Assembly (NCBI RefSeq): GCF_023101765.2
Contig: NC_064236.1
Location: forward strand, 17,262,993-17,326,992
Length of the DNA: 64,000 bases
Direction: 5' to 3'
Source of the DNA: Spodoptera frugiperda
Taxonomy: Eukaryota; Arthropoda; Insecta; Lepidoptera; Noctuidae
The translations under genes and the position numbers were made by a program. The notes under the pieces are model-generated. The model had not been told where the DNA came from. It saw nothing but the letters and a program-made list of their open reading frames with translations, and searched no databases. Below, in pieces: positions 57,183 to 64,000 of the stretch (the stretch's first letter is position 1; the number at the start of each line of letters is the position of its first letter).

Positions 57183-57625
57183 GGCAGTTGTCCCACCGGC
57201 AACGATGAACGAGTAACGAGTAGAGCTAGAACTAGAAACAAGTTAAGCGAGACGTGGCGAGCGAGTGTGTAGTTCTGATATTTGTGTAGCTCGGCTATAA
57301 GCGAGTGTGCGAGTGAGGCGGGCGATTACTCGCACTACGATACGCACTGTAGAGAAATGACCACTGGTTGCTCGCTCGGCGTGAGTTTTAATCACTTGGC
57401 GAGTGTCGCCGAGCGAGTGTTATCTTTCATAGCTCTTGTCGCTCAGCGACAAACTAGTGAAGCGAGCACTCGCCGGCAGTGTGAACAGTCAGCGATCAAC
57501 TTTTTGTATATGCATCTCTTTTGTTTACACGGAAAGTATACCTATCGATTGTACGATTCTTGAGCGAGAAAATAGCCGATAGTTAGTCGTTCACTCGCCG
57601 TTGGTTCCCACCAACACCAACTGCC
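57183..57625. mobile_element. PIF/Harbinger-type MITE
   Basis: 443 bp with ends GGCAGTTG and CAACTGCC and target duplication TTA (57180-57182 and 57626-57628). The uninterrupted sequence, with one TTA, is at 3516-3518 in copy 1 (reverse). The subterminal region is full of CGAGTG/GCGAG words. The 93-codon open frame inside has no family resemblance. Confidence 0.85.
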
Positions 57626-57933
57626 TTACCGTAACATATATATGTATAACATTATCATAAAATAATACGCTACTTCAGTAATACGTAAATATAACTTTAA
57701 TTTTAGTGGGGACTTTACAAGCACACTTTTCAACAATACGCTTATAAGCGTCGTGGCTTAGGACAAAATTAAGTTTTTTAAATCGTATCGTATCGTATTC
57801 GTATCATCTAAGAATATCATTTTGGTATCAGAGAACATAATTTTCCGTCTTCTTTCATCTTAAATTAAGTTCCCTGAACGTATACAAAGAACTTTATTTT
57901 CATAAGCTACCTTTTAATGTCATATATGCTATA

Positions 57934-58255
57934 CTAGCTTCTGCCCGCGACTCCGTCCGCGGAAAAAATGTTTTAACATAATATTACACTCGGCGCTATT
58001 ATAGCTTCCTACTAGTAAAAGAATTTTTGGAATCGGATCGGTAATTTCGAAGATTACCGAAATTTTCTTGTCTGCTCAAGGTCGTCCCTTAGTCGCCTTT
58101 TACGGCACCTTCAGGTTGAAATGATGATGATGTCATTAAATAATTTATGTCACATATCAATCAATTATAGTCTGCTTCAATTACATCAAATACGTACCAA
58201 CGAACGAACGTACGTTCAAGTTCGGTACCTATTTAATTGAATGCTTGTCTATATA
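57934..58255. repeat. Dispersed repeat, first of a close pair
   Basis: It starts CTAGCTTCTGCCCGCGACTC. With 59950-60298 it shares the CACTCGGCGCTATT, TTGTCTGCTCAAGGT, GTCGCCTTTTACGGCACCTT and CGGTACCTATTTAATT stretches. About 85-90% alike by eye. Confidence 0.7.
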
Positions 58256-58484
58256 CAATAGGACTGTAGCTGCTCGCTGTCTTTCTGTTGCTAGACGTTG
58301 CGAGTGCTGAGATCGTTTTTCTGCTCTCCTGAAAAGTCGGGTTTTGGTTTATACGACCTTTCTATCCAAAGGTATCGATATTATTCTGTTTTATGAGCTA
58401 TTTCTGTCCGACTTGCTAGACAAAAGTTGTGATTCCTCGGTTGTATAACATGTATATACATGTTATAAAAATAATTTATAGTGT

Positions 58485-58750
58485 ACTAGCGGACCCGACA
58501 GACGTTGCCCTGTCTACACGTCTTTAATTTGAAAATTTGTCGGATCCAATGTAAAACATTCCAAAATCAACAACTACTAATAAATTAAAAATTAATTAAA
58601 AAAACATTGTCCAGGGAACAAAATTGTGAATCTAAACCATTCTCAGATCCCCTTGAACACACACAGAAAATTTCATCAAAATCGGTCCAGTCGTTTAAGA
58701 GAAGTTCAGTGACATACACACTTACAGAAGAATTATATATATAAAAGATA
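58485..58750. repeat. ACTAGCGG-type dispersed repeat
   Basis: It starts ACTAGCGGACCCGACAGACG and ends GAATTATATATATAAAAG. This is the uninterrupted relative of 10211-10670. A further start fragment is at 33767. Confidence 0.7.
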
Positions 58751-59949
58751 GCACTCAGGAATAATGTAGCTTTCTACCAGCGAAATATTTTTTAGGATTG
58801 GATCATTAGTTTAAGAGATTACCCATTACATACAAACTTACAAACTTTACCTCTTTATAATATTAGTATAGATGTAAGAGATGCTAGGCAAATTACCTCA
58901 AAGCTTTTATTTTGTTTTATATCTTTTTCCTTGCGAGAAGAGTAAAGTAAAACCCTATTTCCCTTTGTCATGTCATAACTTACTTAAGCCTGCAACAAGC
59001 ATAAACCGTCTCTGTGAGCATATTAAAGACAGGAAGGGGTTAAAATAAAATAAGTAACAAAACTAAATGAATTAAAAAACCTTCCACAATGTTACAAAAA
59101 GTATATCTCCGAAAAATCCCGGCGAAAGAAGATATCGATGAAAAGACAATCATTGCATTCAATGTATGACATTGTAATTACAGGAACTTATAAAATATAG
59201 AAAATCCTAAAAAAAAAACGCGATAAACAAACAGGGCTTCAAAGTCAAAGTCAAAAGTCTTCATATTTAGAATGAGTCCCGATCGAAGTTATAACGTACT
59301 ACCAGACATACAGACAGACAGACAAAAAATCCAAAAATTGCTTTTTTGGTGTCTGTGACTCTTCTTTACTTGCGTCCTGTCAGTTTTTTGCAAAAATATT
59401 TAACGTACCGACATTCGATTTTTACTGTCTTATAATCTAAAAATATCACAATGAGTCCTGGTGTTGTACAAAAAATATGGCTGGGGAAGTTCCAAGTATT
59501 TCTTAGTTCGTGGAATATTAAATTGTTTGTTGTCAAGAAGATTCTATTGGTCGAGCATAAGAATATCTAGTAGTCTAGGCGTTACTATACCAACAACAAC
59601 ACTATCAAAGGAAAACACAAAGCACAGATTTGTTTTTAAAGAAAGGTATTATGTTTTGTCGTCGCTTTGACGTGTTTTTAAGGTAGGTCAGGTAAGCACC
59701 CACAGACCCTCCTACGCAACGTCTTTCCTCAAACATACATACATAGATACATACGATTATGACGAATAACGACGAGGAATACGTCTTGCAATCTTCATGG
59801 AATTGTCTTTTGTTTAAGGTATTAGTGTACGTCTGTACGTTCCTTGCTCTACCATACGATAGTACCGTATCTTTTGTTGTAAGGGTACGAGAACTACGAT
59901 CACTACGGGTCCACTTGTATGTAGCGTTATTGTTGTAGGTAGTGTAGGT
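58751..59949. other. Intergenic, repeat scraps
   Basis: 58762-58873 is a fragment of the 48931 family ending TATAATATTAGTATAGAT. 59461-59670 is open on + for 69 codons without recognisable family. The rest is AT-rich. Confidence 0.4.
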
Positions 59950-60298
59950 ACTAGCTTCTGCCCGCTACTTCGTCCGCGGAAAATTCCTTGTTTTAACATA
60001 AGATCACACTCGGCGCTATTTTAGCTTCCTATTAATCAAATAATTTCGAAATTCGGAATCGAATCAGTAATTTCGAAGATTACATAAATTCTCTTGTCTG
60101 CTCAAGGTTAGTTCCTTAGTCGCCTTTTACGGCACCTTCGAGTTGAAATGGTACAATAATGTCATTAAATAAAATAATTTATGTCACATACCAATCAATT
60201 ATAATCTGCTAGATTACGTTAAATACGAGTACGTGCCAACGAATGAACGTACGTACGTTCAATTTCGGTACCTATTTAATTTAATGCTTCTCTACATA
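59950..60298. repeat. Dispersed repeat, second of a close pair
   Basis: Same orientation as 57934-58255, about 2.0 kb apart. It has additional GTAC-rich bases (ACGTACGTACGTTC) where the first copy reads ACGTACGTTC. Confidence 0.7.
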
Positions 60299-60754
60299 GG
60301 TACAATATTTAATTTAATTATTCTAAACAATCGTAAAGAAATTACAATATTTACCGATTACTTCGAATTCTTCGAAGTACGAACATACTATACGGTCAAC
60401 GTAACTTGGCTTACATAAATTGTGGTCTTAAATCGCCAAACTGTAACGTTTGATGGCAAGGAGCGCTTAATAAACAAATCAAACTAATAAATTTACACAC
60501 ACTTATAACTAAGTCTGTATGACTACAGGGCATAGCGTATTAAGCATAAATTTTTTACTCAATAAAATAAAATGATACTGACATAACTAATTATAATTAT
60601 GTAAAACTGAAAAAATATTCTTAAGCATTACCAATGGAATGAAAAAGACATAACAATAAAATTGGTAAAATAAAAACAAAAAACAATCAACAATATATAC
60701 CATTGCACAATACACGTAAGGCAACGAAAAAAAAAAAAAACATTTCTAGACACT

Positions 60755-61575
60755 ATAGGCTTTCGCAAAAGCTTAGGCAGACCCTTTTAATTGCTTTAAG
60801 CTCATCCACGAATAGATCACAGTCAGGGTAGGCTTCCATGAAGCTATTAAGTGCGGACAGGACACGAGGAATAGGGGAGGATGCCTTGGCCACGGTACGA
60901 CATGCGGGCATAGAGAGTAGACGGTGCCTACGAGCGGTTATGTAGTTGTTAGGAGTATATATTATCGAACTAGTTCATTGTGGAGGTCAGGAGCAATCAA
61001 TTATCCCTCTGCAGATTTTGAGCGCGATGTGGAGTTGGTTAAAGATTCTTCTAAATAGTATCAGCAGCATATTAAATCCTAGACATCCTACAAGATACTT
61101 TGTCGGATACATGTATGGATAGTACCCCAGAGAACATTTGTAGAGAAACCTCAAAAATTTCTTTTGTACTTTTTCAATCATGAGTGAATAAGAAGCCTCA
61201 TATGGACTCCAAATGCATGAGCTGGCCTCCAGCTTGCTTCTGACTAGCGTATTATATAGGAGTCTTATCAATTGTGTATTCTTGAAATCTTTTGAATTTC
61301 TTAATACGAATCCAAGTCTTTTAAAATGACTCTTTGTCAACAGTGGTAATATGATCATGAAATGTCAACTTCTCATCGAAGATGACACCTAGGTTCCTCA
61401 TTTTGATGATCGATCGATGATGAACTGATAGGTTAAATATGTGGCATAAAGGAGAAATGAACGAGTGCTTGAGATGCTTGAGAATATGCGTGGCATACTA
61501 TCCGGGCCCACGGAACTACTGACTTTTAGTTTATTTAACCCATCTAAAACATCCTTAGAGGAGAACTGAAAGATA
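60755..61575 (-). pseudogene. Jockey-like reverse transcriptase with the palm deleted
   Basis: On -, from the 5' side: FSSKDVLDGLNKLKVSSSVG then PDSMPRIF (RT fingers), then directly MRNLGVIFDEKLTFHDHI, KRLGFVLRNSKDFKNTQLIR, LLYNTLVRSKLEASSCIWSP and EKVQKKFLRFLYKC (post-palm region). After a frame change comes NNYITARRHRLLSMPACRTV ... DCDLFVDELKAIKRVCLSFC and a stop. The block between the fingers and NLGVIFD, about 150-200 residues including the YADD catalytic motif in intact elements, is missing, so the copy is an internally deleted relic. Confidence 0.78.
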
Positions 61576-62574
61576 TTTATATAATTACATACTATTTATG
61601 CTAATGTCTGAATTGGATAAGTAGGGCGGTCCAACTACATGGGGAACTTCATAGGGAAGGTCACTTTGAACAAAATTTTGGAAATAAAGATATTTTTGAA
61701 ATTGCCCTTTTCTCTTTACACTCTACTTATCATCAACATTGTTTTTGAGAATTTGTAAATAATTTTACGTTTCTGGATAGCTATTAACCAAGAAAGTTTT
61801 TCTAATAGTTTGTACGCTAAGTGTCATATTTTTTTTTAAATAAATCTATTTTGAAACGAATGATATTTCTGCTATTATTAGTATTTATAAATGACAACCG
61901 ATGTTTTGGCAAATGATTAAAACTAAAAATACTAAAATCCAATACAATTTGGGTTCTTTTTTTACTAAAACCAAAAATGTTGAATATCTCAGAAACTACC
62001 CACTTTCCGCCCAAGGACCTCGGGGCTAATTTTGTAGGAAATTAGTTGTATTATCACCTCCCGAGAGGAATACGTCGAATTCAAAGTGACCCTGTATAAT
62101 AGAGCACGGTTGGCAACCCTAGCAGTAACACTAATAGTTTTACTTCATTAGAAAAAAATGTTCTAACATTACCTATATCATTCCCATACAAACCTTTCGG
62201 TTCCCTTTAATTAGGGATGATCACGGGGTATGAAAATAAAAAACCTATTTAATCCGTCAGTTAGGTAATAAAATAAATTGAACACGTATTTTTTTATTTT
62301 GTCATATACCAAAAATATACTTAGATAAAACGAATCAAATTTTAAGAGTGGGAGCAGCAAATACGTCGTTTCTACGTACAAAACGTAGACTAGAAGTGAC
62401 GTCACGCGATGTTTCAAATCAATACATTTACGAAAGTATTTCTTCCGTAAGAAAATAAAAAACACGTGTCTAATATTGTAAATTAATCTACAAGACGGTC
62501 AATAAAATAAAAATAAGCCATCTACCCTATTATTATGCCATAATTTGGGAATAATATTCGTGAAAATAGGGACA
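61576..62574. other. Intergenic with an AT-rich repeat-like block
   Basis: 61630-62095 begins and ends with phrases around AAAGTGACC/GGTCACTTTG in inverted orientation and contains CTCAGAAACTACCCACTTTC and GACCTCGGGGCTAATTTTGT; probably a foldback-type repeat. No gene. Confidence 0.35.
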
Positions 62575-63230
62575 GTGAGCTGCTACAGCAAGATTTAAAT
62601 AATTTTGAAAAGTTCTGCGAAGATAATAATCTGTTTTTAAATCTTGATAAATGTTACGTTATAACGTTTTCTACAAAACGGTTACTTTCTAATTCACGAT
62701 TACAAACTAAATGGCAAGTCTCTTAGCAGAGTTTCAGAAATCCGAGATCTTGGTGTTATCATGGACTCACAACTGAATTTTATTCCTCACATTGATGCTA
62801 TGCTAAAAAAATCATATAAGCAACTAGGCTTAATACTGCGTCTTGGTAAACCCTTTAAAAAATCTTTGACGTACAAAATTTTGTACAACAGTTTTGTTCG
62901 TAGTCGAATTGAATTTGCTTGTGCTGTCTGGAAGCCGAACTTTAAGGTACACACAAACAGAATTGAGAATATTCAAAAAAAGTTTGTAAAGGCCCTTGAT
63001 TTCAGAATGGGTTTTAATTATTCTAACTATGAACACTCATTAAAATGTCATAACTGCAAAGATTACGTACACGTGATCTTATTATATGTATAAAATCATC
63101 AATAATGTTTTGGATATTCCCTTACTTCTGCATAACATATCATTTAGAGTGCCTTGAGGCCATGCGCGGCGATGTCGTTAAAAGATTTATTTTGTATCCC
63201 CTAAAGTAAAACATCGTACTGTAAAAACAC
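62575..63230 (+). pseudogene. Jockey-like reverse transcriptase C-terminus
   Basis: SELLQQDLNNFEKFCEDNNL then FLNLDKCYVITFSTKRL (the region just after YADD), a frameshift near 62705, then EIRDLGVIMDSQLNFIPHID, LGLILRLGKPFKKSLTYKIL and YNSFVRSRIEFACAVWKP. After a further shift comes IINNVLDIPLLLHNISFRVP. The order matches Jockey-type elements. It is 5'-truncated and frameshifted. It differs from the 60755 relic, so it is a separate family or lineage, in opposite orientation. Confidence 0.8.
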
Positions 63231-64000
63231 GTTTATATAGTTAGAGAGCTGGTGAGCATTTAGGTATATGATTTGCACAAGTATCACATCGGGGTAGATT
63301 GTAGTTTACGTCATTACAAATCGATTTGGTCCAGTCAATTAATTCCTACGTCGCTGCGTTTTCGCGTTACAGCCGATTGAAGTTGCTTAATAAAAAGGGG
63401 ATATTAAATCATTTGCACATGTATGCCTTTGGGGTTCATGGACACAAACAGCTTGGAAACGAAGAAAATCGAAGAGGCAGACATTCAGGGCTCTGCATTA
63501 TTATGGGGCGGACTTGTAAAAATGTAAAAAAAGCTCTACTAAGTAATTTGCACACGGTTCTCATCGCGCCCATTCGATTCATTATGACTCCGTGGATACG
63601 AAAAAACATTTGGCAGACATTTTGCTCACTGATTTTTAGGTGTATATTAACTGATTGAAATTCACGGAATCAAGGGGAAGCGGTTATTGCATGGGATTAT
63701 TGTCTTTCTTTATAGTCTATTGTTATTATTTAGTTTGATATTATTCGCTGAAGTCGCGGGAACGATTTAACTTCTTCTGAAGCTGAAATCTATGGAATCA
63801 CATATTTTTTTATAAGGCAAGAGGAAAACGAAATGCGTTTGAAACTTTACCTAGAGAGTAAATGTTTTTTTATTTCTTTCTATTTTTAAAGTATGCTTAA
63901 ATTTGATCTGAATTTAAGAATTACACACTCTGACTTATTCGAAGTACGTATATTTGTAACATAGACTCTATTTAAAAAAAAACTATTCAAATGGTCTGCC
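63231..64000. other. Window end, nothing recognised
   Basis: 63326-63658 is open on + (starting MVQSINSYVAAFSRYSRLKL) but has no family resemblance and no clear splice or start support; left unassigned. Confidence 0.4.

Larger units (their letters stand above)
56372..57635 (+). mobile_element. Composite inverted-end element, copy 3
   Basis: It begins near CAGTCTTACGATTATTATAA (left end missing) and runs through AGAAATCACACAAACAAGGT and TAGAATATTAAATAGTACCC into the R1-like tail. It then continues with the outer region matching 3509-3850 in reverse and ends CTTACCGTAAC at 57635. A Harbinger MITE (57183-57625) splits the last few bases from the rest. Orientation is opposite to copy 1, and the tail orientation flips with it. 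Confidence 0.65.

Noticed and set aside
57282..57563. 93-codon frame on +
   Set aside because: Entirely inside the Harbinger MITE, built from its CGAGTG-rich repeats.
59461..59670. 69-codon frame on + starting MLYKKYGWGSSKYF
   Set aside because: No family resemblance, no splice or promoter context; may be chance in AT-rich DNA.

Overview
This is animal nuclear DNA, most likely from a moth. It is AT-rich, has short exons with GT-AG introns, and carries a dense layer of decayed transposable elements. The repeat types (two tRNA-derived SINE families, R1-like and Jockey-like non-LTR remnants, PIF/Harbinger, hAT and TTAA-flanked DNA elements) are those I know from Lepidoptera, especially Noctuoidea. 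The order is inferred from recognition, not from a search. I see no bacterial genes, CRISPR array, rRNA or functional tRNA.

Three host genes cross the window. (1) An ArfGAP1 orthologue on + (exons 23180-23239, 23325-23492, 37089-37202): the zinc finger, the arginine finger and the rest of the GAP core; later exons were not found. (2) A PTP61F/PTPN1-like tyrosine phosphatase on - (exons 16726-16812 and 14928-15089): only the N-terminal part, with the catalytic exons not found. (3) An unrecognised gene on - whose last three exons appear to be 55188-55248, 47853-47918 and 45511-45588, joining in frame to a stop. The first two genes diverge from a common 6.4 kb interval; the third lies downstream of the last visible ArfGAP1 exon.

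Layout. 1-14.9 kb is repeat-rich: a composite element (3509-4772), a Jockey-like RT relic, a diverged foldback element with two levels of nested insertion (9786-11020), and a PIF/Harbinger deletion derivative (11172-11933). 14.9-23.2 kb holds the two gene starts plus hAT MITEs, an ORF1 relic and a second copy of the composite element. 23.2-37.2 kb is the ArfGAP1 gene, with a 13.6 kb second intron full of SINEs, an R1 tail, a TTAA-flanked MITE and a 1.3 kb hAT element sitting inside a SINE. 37-55 kb holds SINEs, a 1.74 kb palindromic element, a THAP-bearing element, an inverted-repeat element and the - strand gene. 55-64 kb holds a third copy of the composite element with a Harbinger MITE inside it, paired dispersed repeats, and two Jockey-like RT relics.

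The most informative feature is that several insertions can be proved from the window itself: flanking target duplications are present and related uninterrupted copies lie elsewhere in the same 64 kb. The best candidate for something undescribed is the composite element family with inverted ends GTTACGGT (3509, 20600, up to 57635), which in two of three copies carries the 3' part of an R1-like retrotransposon at the same junction.
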